Part shown: positions 1 to 5,374 of the stretch, one piece after another | Layout of the letters: each line of letters opens with the position of its first letter | Position numbering within the stretch: the stretch's first letter is position 1 | Assembly (NCBI GenBank): GCA_963922815.1 | Contig: CAWUKD010000194.1 | Span: 1-6,198, forward strand | Length of the DNA stretch: 6,198 nt | From: SZUA-146 sp963922815 | GTDB taxonomy: Bacteria; Pseudomonadota; Gammaproteobacteria; Steroidobacterales; SZUA-146 | Reading direction: 5' to 3' | Made by a program: the position numbers and the translations under genes | The notes under the pieces: generated by a model | Seen by the model: the letters and a program-made list of their open reading frames with translations, nothing else | What the model was told of the DNA's origin: nothing | Databases searched by the model: none

Positions 1-670
1 GGGCGAGAATATCCTGCCGTTCGGCACTATCGGGACCTGGGAGTATGTTTTCTACGAACCCGCCGTCATCCCTGAATCGTACCGCCAGTCGTCCGCGGGC
101 ATTTTCGCTGAATGACCCCGATACGAAGCCCTCAATGTCCTGATAGTCATTCACCGTGCTGTAGGTGCCGTACTTGGCCTTTACCCCTGCCGTGAACTCT
201 TCCGTCGGATCAGCGGTTCTGACAATGACGGCACCGGCAGCCGTGTTTTTTCCAAACAGGGTGCCCTGCGGACCTCGCAACACTTCAATGCCGGCCAGAT
301 CCAGGAATCCGTGCAGGTTTGCATCGGCCCGACCGATATAAACATCATCGACGAAACGACCGACCGACTGTTCGATGGCGTGGGTTGGTCCTGAACCAAT
401 TCCACGCATGTAGAAATTGGAGCGAACACCGTTGGACACAAATTCCATGTTCGGTACATAAGCCGAAATGTCCGCGATATTTATCACGCCAAGGTCGTTG
501 ATGGTCTCCGCGCTCATCGCAACAACGGAAACCGGAACGTCCTGAATGCTTTCGGCTCGCCTCGTGGCAGACACCGTCACTTCTTCAAGCGCCTCTTGCG
601 CAACAGTAACGCCGATAGTACAGCCAATGGCGCAGGTCAGAATACCGCGCACAATGATTCGATTTTTCAC
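1..670 (-). CDS. TonB-dependent outer-membrane receptor, N-terminal part (gene runs off left edge)
   Basis: Reading the minus strand from 670 gives 223 residues with no stop before the window edge. The start is GTG: an in-frame TAG lies two codons upstream, and GGGAG (679-683) sits 8 bases before it. Residues 1-24 form a signal peptide (basic KNRIIVR, then a hydrophobic run, cleavage probably near TVA-QE). A TonB box, LEEVTVSA, follows at 28-35. The plug domain begins at SIQDVPVSVV (41-50) and contains the family hallmark EVLRGPQGTLFGKNTAAGAV at 129-148. The text then leads towards the first barrel strands. Such receptors take up siderophores, cobalamin, glycans, lipids or aromatics using TonB-ExbBD energy; the substrate is not readable here. 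The C-terminal barrel is outside the window, so it cannot be judged whether the gene is intact. It lies downstream of, and parallel to, a second receptor gene, and the two differ clearly in sequence. Confidence 0.93.
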   Translation of the reverse strand, partial: MKNRIIVRGILTCAIGCTIGVTVAQEALEEVTVSATRRAESIQDVPVSVVAMSAETINDLGVINIADISAYVPNMEFVSNGVRSNFYMRGIGSGPTHAIEQSVGRFVDDVYIGRADANLHGFLDLAGIEVLRGPQGTLFGKNTAAGAVIVRTADPTEEFTAGVKAKYGTYSTVNDYQDIEGFVSGSFSENARGRLAVRFRDDGGFVENILPGPDSAERQDILA

Positions 671-936
671 TATCTAATCTCCCAGGTTGGTCTCGCCACA
701 CGGCGATAATTGATTCGAAATCTCGCACCACCATCAGCAGCACCGATAGTAGTTACGTGAAATTGCCTGCGAACAGGAATGCTGTGTTTGAACGTGTCCG
801 ATAAGTAAATCCATTTGCCCGCAAAAAGCGAACCGTCGCCTGGCGTTTTCCCGGCCGCAGCGAATGCGTTGACCGGAACTACGTCAAAAGAAGGCGGCAT
901 TGTGAAGCGCGACAGCGTTTTAGTTAGTTTATTCAC
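670..936 (-). CDS. Doubtful 88-residue ORF between the two receptor genes
   Basis: I do not recognise this product. The open frame starts with GTG three bases after the stop of the large receptor gene and in the same frame. Its TAG shares one base with the GTG of the next receptor (TAGTG), an arrangement that could couple translation. The predicted protein is basic, has no cysteine, no signal peptide and no membrane segment, and contains GKWIYLSDTFKHSIPVRRQF near the middle. An ATG at codon 13 is an alternative start. Against it being a gene: no good ribosome binding site precedes either start. Only about half of its codons end in G or C, fewer than in the flanking genes. A LysR-type operator-like sequence lies inside it (817-833). 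The stretch may be only the promoter and leader of the downstream receptor. Confidence 0.3.
   Translation of the reverse strand: MNKLTKTLSRFTMPPSFDVVPVNAFAAAGKTPGDGSLFAGKWIYLSDTFKHSIPVRRQFHVTTIGAADGGARFRINYRRVARPTWEIR
679..683 (-). promoter_or_regulatory. Ribosome binding site of the truncated receptor gene
   Basis: The minus strand reads GGGAG, followed by 8 bases and then GTG (670-668). It decides the non-ATG start, because an in-frame stop lies just upstream and no ATG is available. The site lies within the last codons of the doubtful 88-residue ORF. Confidence 0.65.
817..833. promoter_or_regulatory. Operator-like site A, upstream of the truncated receptor
   Basis: The plus strand reads GCCCGCAAAAAGCGAAC, identical at 14 of 17 positions to the perfect dyad at 3522-3538. 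The right arm GCGAAC and the A-rich spacer are kept, while the left arm has lost its TT. Its centre is about 155 bases upstream of the receptor start, comparable to the distance of the perfect dyad from the other receptor. I see no convincing -10/-35 pair at the spacing expected of a LysR-activated promoter, so this is the weakest of the three sites. Confidence 0.4.
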
Positions 937-939
937 TTT

Positions 940-3342
940 TTAGAAGTCAATTCCGAATGAAATCCCATAAGTACGGGTTGATGCATTGGACACACGGCAA
1001 AGTGCGTTCATGTGAACGGCCGTGGCGGCATTGATCGAATCGCCCAGCAATGCGTTACCGTCGTTGATCAGCACGGCTCCGCAGTAGTTCTCGTCGGTCA
1101 GATTTCTTCCAAACAGCGATATGTTGTACTGTTGTTCCTGGCCAAATCGGTAGCTTACGTTGGCGCCAAACAGCGTGTAAGCGTCGACACTAAGCTGATC
1201 GACCACCATGCTATTACCGGCCGTTGCGGTTACTTTCACCTGGTCTCCGGTATGCGAAACATTACCAGTGAACGTCAGCAGGCCACCGTTCTGAAGCTCA
1301 ATCTCTTTGGACGCCAGCGCATTGAAAGACAGCTCAGGCGAATTACCAAGTTCGGCCCCTTCAATAAAACTGCTGTCCGTGGCATCGGTCACTTCGGTAT
1401 CAAGCAACGATATGCCGGCCTGCAGATACAGGCCGCGCTCGCCACCATAGCGAATGTTTGCATCAATACCACTGATCTCAGACTCCGGAGCATTATCCAG
1501 AATGGGAATTCCTCTGGCCGTTACGAACTGCTGCAGGTCCTCATACACGTAACGAAACGCAGCCGCATCGAGCTGCACCCGGTTGTCAAGGAATGTTCCC
1601 TTATAGCCGATTTCCCAGGCGTCCAGTGACTCCGGGTTCAGGCGCGTTTCTTCAAGGCCCGATATCACATTGGGTAACGGCACAAGGGCGTAAACAGGGC
1701 GAATATCCAGCGCGGAACCCTTGAAGCCCTTCGAATTACTCACATAGAGCAACGAGTCATCGGTAACAGCCCAGTCGAGTTTCACTGTGTAGCCTACGTC
1801 TTTGTTATCCAGGTTCTGCGTAACCTGTCGTGCGATTTCATAACCATTGGCATCGAAATCCGGCGTACCCGGGTTTTGAGCGGCAACCAGCGCCTGCACA
1901 TCCTCCTGGAAATACAGGGTTGATGTTGGATCGCCTGCAACGACTGGAGCCGACGGCAAGTAATTACCGACAATCTCTTCGTCAGACCAGCGAATACCGG
2001 TTGTTAACGTCACAGCGTCGGTCAGATCGTACTCACCTTGAAAATAGATGCCGAGATTTTCCTTGCTATGGTCCAGCTGAATATTGGGAACCTGCAGGCT
2101 GTTTCTGAAGGCGAGTCGCGCGCCCCGCAGGCCCGTGTAAGAGTCGGCGTTCTCATCGAGATAGTAGACTCCGGCAATCCAGCGGAATGGTCCGCCATCC
2201 GCGGACACCAGGCGAAACTCCTGCTGGAACGTGTCGCGGTCATCCTGGTGAAACGTATTCAACCCAAGCGTATCACTGCCATCGTTGTCATTTCCGTTCT
2301 TGTAATCGAGGTTATCCCAGGACGTAATGGAATTGAACGTGGCCCACGGCAGGTCGTAATCGAATTTCAAATATCCGCCAACGGTGTCAATTTCTTCGAA
2401 ACCGAAATCCTGTGCAGTCAGTTCCCAATCTCCTGTGGATGGATCGGACGGCGTTTCTCCGGAAGCTCCGCCATCACGCCCAACGCAACTGGTGTTCGAT
2501 GAAAAGTCGATAACTCCCGTTGGAAATTCGGTGCAGAAACCACCAGACCCGTCAGGTGCCCGGCTGCCCACGGCCCTGATGGCTGTACTGTTGTTCTCTG
2601 AAGTCAGGGCGTGCACATTGAACGTTACGCTCGCCGCATCGTTTGGCTGCCACAGAAACGTGGCGCGACCGGCTTTGGTGTCATCGTCGCCGTATTTTTC
2701 GCCGTTACTGACCGACGTGAACGCACCGTCGTCGTTAACGCTTTGAAACGCTACCCGACCTGACACCGTTTCAGACATGTCAAAGCCAACAGCCAGGTCT
2801 GCTTCAATCCGGTTGTTGCTGCCAATCAGCAGGCTCGCGCTGCCTTGAGTGCCGCCCCCGAGGGTTGGCTTGCGGCTAATATAGTTCACTGCGCCGCCGG
2901 TTGTATTCAAACCAAACAGCGTATTCTGTGGTCCTTTTAGAACTTCAACGCGTTCCATGTCGAACAGGGCCGCCTTGGCATGGAAGCCGCTTGTCAATGT
3001 AACGCCGTCAAAGTACTGGCCCACCGCCGAGGCCGCGGTGATATGCACATCGCTCGTGCCAACGCCGCGAAGGAAATAGTTTCTGTTTGACCCTTGTTGA
3101 GTTCCCGAGGCGAGCCCGGGAGTGACATTGACCAGGTCACTGGCGTTCGTTACGCCCAGTGTCTTCATGGTCTCACCGGTAAACGCTGTCACTGCGACCG
3201 GAACGTCCTGGAGTGACTCGGAACGTTTCTGAGCCGTGACCATGACCTCTTCAAGCTGAGCGAACGCGGTTGGATGACTCACGAGCAACGCCGAACAAAC
3301 GGTCAGTGCTGCGTAACGCGAAAGACGTAGACTGGTTCTCAC
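940..3342 (-). CDS. TonB-dependent outer-membrane receptor, complete
   Basis: The gene encodes an 800-residue receptor, a normal length for the family, that imports a ligand across the outer membrane with TonB energy. I chose GTG at 3342 because GAGGAG lies 8 bases upstream and the protein then begins with a textbook signal peptide: basic n-region RTSLRLSRY, hydrophobic AALTVCSALLVS, cleavage at AFA-Q (28/29). The open frame extends upstream to ATG codons at 3375 and 3453, but those add a poorly fitting N-terminus. The TonB box LEEVMVTA is at 30-37 and the plug starts at LQDVPVAVTAF (44-54). The plug hallmark GPQNTLFGLNTTGGAV (137-152) departs from the usual GPQGTL-G-NT. The beta-barrel fills the rest and ends with the expected terminal aromatic residue (ISFGIDF). 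Paired cysteines near 270/286 and 754/782 probably form extracellular-loop disulfides. The substrate is unknown. The gene is divergent from a LysR-type regulator, which probably controls it. Confidence 0.95.
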   Translation of the reverse strand: MRTSLRLSRYAALTVCSALLVSHPTAFAQLEEVMVTAQKRSESLQDVPVAVTAFTGETMKTLGVTNASDLVNVTPGLASGTQQGSNRNYFLRGVGTSDVHITAASAVGQYFDGVTLTSGFHAKAALFDMERVEVLKGPQNTLFGLNTTGGAVNYISRKPTLGGGTQGSASLLIGSNNRIEADLAVGFDMSETVSGRVAFQSVNDDGAFTSVSNGEKYGDDDTKAGRATFLWQPNDAASVTFNVHALTSENNSTAIRAVGSRAPDGSGGFCTEFPTGVIDFSSNTSCVGRDGGASGETPSDPSTGDWELTAQDFGFEEIDTVGGYLKFDYDLPWATFNSITSWDNLDYKNGNDNDGSDTLGLNTFHQDDRDTFQQEFRLVSADGGPFRWIAGVYYLDENADSYTGLRGARLAFRNSLQVPNIQLDHSKENLGIYFQGEYDLTDAVTLTTGIRWSDEEIVGNYLPSAPVVAGDPTSTLYFQEDVQALVAAQNPGTPDFDANGYEIARQVTQNLDNKDVGYTVKLDWAVTDDSLLYVSNSKGFKGSALDIRPVYALVPLPNVISGLEETRLNPESLDAWEIGYKGTFLDNRVQLDAAAFRYVYEDLQQFVTARGIPILDNAPESEISGIDANIRYGGERGLYLQAGISLLDTEVTDATDSSFIEGAELGNSPELSFNALASKEIELQNGGLLTFTGNVSHTGDQVKVTATAGNSMVVDQLSVDAYTLFGANVSYRFGQEQQYNISLFGRNLTDENYCGAVLINDGNALLGDSINAATAVHMNALCRVSNASTRTYGISFGIDF

Positions 3343-3350
3343 AAGGTGTA

Positions 3351-3356
3351 CTCCTC
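3351..3356 (-). promoter_or_regulatory. Ribosome binding site that fixes the GTG start of the complete receptor
   Basis: The minus strand reads GAGGAG, followed by 8 bases (TACACCTT) and GTG at 3342-3340. This is stronger than what precedes the upstream in-frame ATG at 3375, where only a GGGGA lies about 9 bases away. It also gives the better signal peptide. Confidence 0.75.
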
Positions 3357-3395
3357 TTTTCCCCACTGGATTCATCGCGATTTGTCCCCGTTTAT

Positions 3396-3410
3396 CCTGT
3401 TCTGGACAGG
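3396..3410. repeat. Short inverted repeat in the receptor leader
   Basis: CCTGT (3396-3400) and ACAGG (3406-3410) form perfect 5-base arms around TCTGG. It lies between the predicted transcription start and the translation start of the complete receptor, so it could be an operator or a small leader hairpin. The arms are short enough to be chance. Confidence 0.2.
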
Positions 3411-3470
3411 CTGAAATAAAAGCCTGACTGCCCCTGAACCGTCGGGAGCACAAATCAATACGTAAAATCG

Positions 3471-3476
3471 ACTATA
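3471..3476 (-). promoter_or_regulatory. Putative -10 element of the receptor promoter
   Basis: The minus strand reads TATAGT, five of six matches to TATAAT. The sequence 17 bases upstream, TTACTA, is a poor -35, as is common for LysR-activated promoters. Transcription would begin near 3464, which places the perfect dyad at 3522-3538 about 66 bases upstream, the classical position of a LysR-type recognition site. The promoter is inferred from sequence only. Confidence 0.4.
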
Positions 3477-3478
3477 AT
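3473..3478 (+). promoter_or_regulatory. Putative -10 element of the regulator promoter
   Basis: The plus strand reads a perfect TATAAT that overlaps the divergent -10 of the receptor on the other strand. No good -35 is visible. A start near 3485 would place the dyad at 3522-3538 downstream of this promoter and just before the regulator's ribosome binding site, a position suited to autorepression. Confidence 0.4.
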
Positions 3479-3521
3479 CGAGCGCGAGTTACGTAGTAAT
3501 ACCTCTAAAAGGAACCTATTT

Positions 3522-3538
3522 GTTCGCAAAACGCGAAC
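3522..3538. promoter_or_regulatory. LysR-type operator, perfect dyad (site B)
   Basis: GTTCGC-AAAAC-GCGAAC is a perfect 6-base inverted repeat with a 5-base spacer. It contains the T-N11-A core (T at 3524, A at 3536) typical of LysR-type recognition sites. It lies between the divergent regulator and receptor genes, 13 bases before the regulator ATG and about 66 bases upstream of the predicted receptor transcription start. Related sequences occur at 817-833 and 4624-4640. The likely ligand is the adjacent regulator. Confidence 0.65.
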
Positions 3539-3551
3539 TATCGGAGTCGAT

Positions 3552-4499
3552 ATGAATGAACTGCAGTGCATTCGAGCGTTCATAAGGGTCGTCGAAGTCG
3601 GGAGCTTCGTCGGGGCCGCCAGGCAGATTGGCACGGCCAAGTCCGTGATAACCAAGCGGGTAAACCAGCTGGAGGAACACCTGCAGCTCGAATTATTGCA
3701 TCGCTCAACGCGCAAACTGACGCTGACGGACACCGGCGCCGACTACTACCAGCGATGCTCTCGTATTGTTTCCGAACTCGATGCCGCCAAGTCTGCCGCC
3801 AAATCGATTGAATGGGCCCTGTCAGGCGTGCTGCGTGTCAGCTGTATTTCGTCCTTTACCGCGACGTATCTGGCCCGCGACCTGTGCCTGTTTCAACAAG
3901 AACACCCGGAGCTGCAAATCGAATTGCAGCAGCACGACAGGATTTGCGATCCGGTTCAGGAAGGGTACGACCTTTCGATTCAACCGGGAACCGTGCAGAG
4001 CGGCCTGATCGAGTCTGTGGGGATATTACCGATCAGACGCTATGTCGTTGCCACTCGCGAGTATCTGGACAAATACGGCGAACCATCCTCGCTCGAGGAA
4101 TTGAGCCAACATCGATTTGCCCACAACAATCATGTGCAACCCAAATCAGCCATTCCGTTCGTTGAAGGTCCCGTTTCATTTGAACCTTCCGTGCTCACCA
4201 ACACCATATGGATGCTGGAAGCCGCCGTCTTGAGCGGTGAGTGCATGGCACTGATGCCGGTCTTCTTTGTAGAAGACAAGCTCTTGTCGGGCCAACTTGT
4301 CCCGGTGCTTCCGCAGCACCGAATCCAGAGTATCTCTCTGGACGCACGTTACCGGCGCACTCCGTTTACCCCCATGAAAATCAGAATACTTCTTAATTTT
4401 CTGAAGCAGCGCTACGGAGAGTTCCCACCCTGGGAGAAACGCCTGATTGACGCCAGGCCCGAGTTCCGGGCAAATCTCGGCCCGGATCCAGTGGCTTAG
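3552..4499 (+). CDS. LysR-type transcriptional regulator (CrgA-like subgroup)
   Basis: The protein has 315 residues, the usual LysR size. ATG is preceded by GGAG (3543-3546) with a 5-base spacer. The N-terminal winged helix-turn-helix covers about residues 3-62, with GSFVGAARQIGTAKSVITKR (18-37) as the DNA-reading part, then NQLEEHLQLELLHRSTRKLT. A linker helix follows. The periplasmic-binding-like effector domain runs from about 92 to 300, with SGVLRVSCISSF, then EGYDLSIQPG (137-146), and RRYVVATREYLDKYGEP (162-178). These phrases match the CrgA-like branch of the family. The effector is unknown. It is divergent from the complete receptor and upstream of the SnoaL-like genes. Operator-like dyads at 3522-3538, 4624-4640 and 817-833 suggest that it represses itself and activates these neighbours when its ligand is present; that regulation is inferred. 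Confidence 0.95.
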   Translation: MNELQCIRAFIRVVEVGSFVGAARQIGTAKSVITKRVNQLEEHLQLELLHRSTRKLTLTDTGADYYQRCSRIVSELDAAKSAAKSIEWALSGVLRVSCISSFTATYLARDLCLFQQEHPELQIELQQHDRICDPVQEGYDLSIQPGTVQSGLIESVGILPIRRYVVATREYLDKYGEPSSLEELSQHRFAHNNHVQPKSAIPFVEGPVSFEPSVLTNTIWMLEAAVLSGECMALMPVFFVEDKLLSGQLVPVLPQHRIQSISLDARYRRTPFTPMKIRILLNFLKQRYGEFPPWEKRLIDARPEFRANLGPDPVA

Positions 4500-4623
4500 T
4501 AATAATAATCGTCGCTCATGCATGATGAATGAGCACGTAAGTTCATCGAGCGTTTGTCGCCCGACGGAATGTGCTCTTCAATACCCGGCCCCAACCCTCG
4601 TCAAACGCTGCACCGCGAAGATT

Positions 4624-4640
4624 GGCCGCGTTTTGCGAAC
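4624..4640. promoter_or_regulatory. Operator-like site C, upstream of the lipoprotein
   Basis: The plus strand reads GGCCGCGTTTTGCGAAC. This matches the reverse complement of the perfect dyad at 3522-3538 in 15 of 17 bases, including a continuous 14-base block (4627-4640). One arm and the spacer are intact, and the other arm has GGCC in place of GTTC. It lies 80 bases before the lipoprotein ATG and is probably bound by the same LysR-type regulator. Confidence 0.5.
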
Positions 4641-4658
4641 CGGTAGTGCCCAAAACGC
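4629..4658. repeat. 8-base inverted repeat overlapping site C
   Basis: GCGTTTTG (4629-4636) and CAAAACGC (4651-4658) are perfect inverted copies separated by 14 bases. The second arm lies in a degenerate copy of the operator (4646-4662, 11 of 17 matching the perfect dyad). The two copies are centred 22 bases apart, about two helical turns, which would suit side-by-side binding of regulator dimers. Confidence 0.4.
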
Positions 4659-4662
4659 CGGA

Positions 4663-4691
4663 TTATCAATCCAATCGCGATCAATTACAGT
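4663..4691 (+). promoter_or_regulatory. Weak candidate promoter of the lipoprotein gene
   Basis: TTATCA (4663-4668) and TACAGT (4686-4691) are separated by 17 bases, each with four of six consensus matches. A start near 4698 would put site C about 66 bases upstream, the same geometry proposed for the receptor promoter. The match is weak and the spacing is the main argument. Confidence 0.25.
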
Positions 4692-4720
4692 TTCAATCGC
4701 ATTCGACCAGGAGATATACC

Positions 4721-5230
4721 ATGAGAATCGCATCAACCGTTCTATTGGCCATTGTGTTTTTAGCCGGGTGCTACAGCGGCATGAATGCTCTGGACAAAGT
4801 CGAAACCGTAACGCAGGACTCCGCCACGCTGGCCACGGCTCAATCTTTTCTGCAGGCCGCGGGCATGGGCGACATGAAAAAGCTGCAGTCGCTAATGACG
4901 GAAGACTTCGTCTGGCACAACGAAGGAGATTCCCGAATTCCCTGGATTGGCACCTGGAAAGGAAAATCCAAAGTGCTTCGTGACTTTCTCCCGACCTTTG
5001 GTGCGGGACTCAAGACGACAAGCTGGACTACAGACTACAGTTTTGCCAGCGGTGAACAGGCGGTGTTCATAGGCACCATGAGCGCAATCGCCAATAATTC
5101 CGGGCTGGACACAGGCTCATTTAGCTGGGCTGTTCGGGTTCATGTTGTTGATGGCAGGGTAAAAAGCTGGAACTGGTTTGAGGACAGCTACGCGGTGTCG
5201 ACCGCCTATAACGGCCAGGAGGCAAACTAG
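4721..5230 (+). CDS. SnoaL/NTF2-like domain lipoprotein, exported
   Basis: The 169-residue protein starts at ATG 4721, preceded by AGGAG (4709-4713) with a 7-base spacer. Residues 1-17 are a lipoprotein signal ending in the lipobox LAGC, so Cys17 would be lipidated. Tyr18 at +2 is not the inner-membrane-retention Asp, so outer-membrane anchoring is likely. The mature part (about 36-165) resembles the SnoaL/ketosteroid-isomerase-like NTF2 fold. It shows a helix ATAQSFLQAAGMGDMKKLQS, then LMTEDFVWHN (58-67), GTWKGKSKVLRDFL (77-90), and strands ending RVHVVDGRVKSWNWFEDSY. Most relatives are cytoplasmic and small; a lipid-anchored envelope version is less common. The fold serves as an enzyme or a binding cup, and which applies here is not known. 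A possible LysR operator lies upstream and another SnoaL-like gene follows after 144 bases. Confidence 0.85.
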   Translation: MRIASTVLLAIVFLAGCYSGMNALDKVETVTQDSATLATAQSFLQAAGMGDMKKLQSLMTEDFVWHNEGDSRIPWIGTWKGKSKVLRDFLPTFGAGLKTTSWTTDYSFASGEQAVFIGTMSAIANNSGLDTGSFSWAVRVHVVDGRVKSWNWFEDSYAVSTAYNGQEAN

Positions 5231-5363
5231 CACGGACGTTGCATACTTCACCGTCCCACCAGGTTATCTAAACAACCACGCGGGTTTGCTGAGCATTGTT
5301 AATCGGTTCGCCCCTGCCAGCCATATTGAAACTCGGCGGCCAGGCGACCACAACAGAACAAAC

Positions 5364-5369
5364 GGGGAA
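5364..5369 (+). promoter_or_regulatory. Ribosome binding site of the two-domain SnoaL-like gene
   Basis: GGGGAA lies 5 bases before the ATG at 5375. The 144-base gap from the preceding lipoprotein contains neither a clear terminator nor a clear promoter. Co-transcription with the lipoprotein is therefore possible but not shown. Confidence 0.5.
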
Positions 5370-5374
5370 TAACA

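Larger units (their letters stand above)
4500..4720 (+). other. Control region between the regulator and lipoprotein genes
   Basis: This gap carries an operator-like site (4624-4640), an 8-base inverted repeat and a weak candidate promoter. An open frame in phase with the lipoprotein extends back to an ATG at 4571. The added 50 residues have no sensible character and would displace the lipoprotein signal peptide, so the stretch is treated as non-coding. A weak inverted repeat, GCTCAT/ATGAGC (4514-4534), follows the regulator stop but has no T-run. Confidence 0.6.

Noticed and set aside
1012..2746. Several open frames on the plus strand opposite the complete receptor gene.
   Set aside because: They are antisense shadows of a well-supported receptor gene and show no recognisable domains or ribosome binding sites.
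3343..3453. Longer N-terminus for the complete receptor from ATG 3453 or 3375.
   Set aside because: GTG 3342 has GAGGAG at 8 bases and gives a clean signal peptide; the longer versions place an odd 11-37 residue tail before it.
4514..4534. Inverted repeat GCTCAT/ATGAGC after the regulator stop as a terminator.
   Set aside because: The stem is only 6 bases with low GC and a 9-base loop, and no T-run follows.
4571..4720. Upstream ATG that would add 50 residues to the SnoaL-like lipoprotein.
   Set aside because: The extension has no signal or domain character and would bury the lipobox signal, whereas ATG 4721 has a strong ribosome binding site and an ideal lipoprotein signal.
4709..4723. AGGAGATATACCATG before the lipoprotein gene is identical to the phage T7 gene 10-type leader used in common expression vectors.
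   Set aside because: The surrounding sequence is ordinary intergenic DNA with no vector or phage sequence, so this is a good natural ribosome binding site that matches by chance.
5306..5311. GTTCGC half-site in the gap before the two-domain SnoaL-like gene.
   Set aside because: The matching second arm and A/T spacer are missing, so it is only a six-base match and not a fourth operator.
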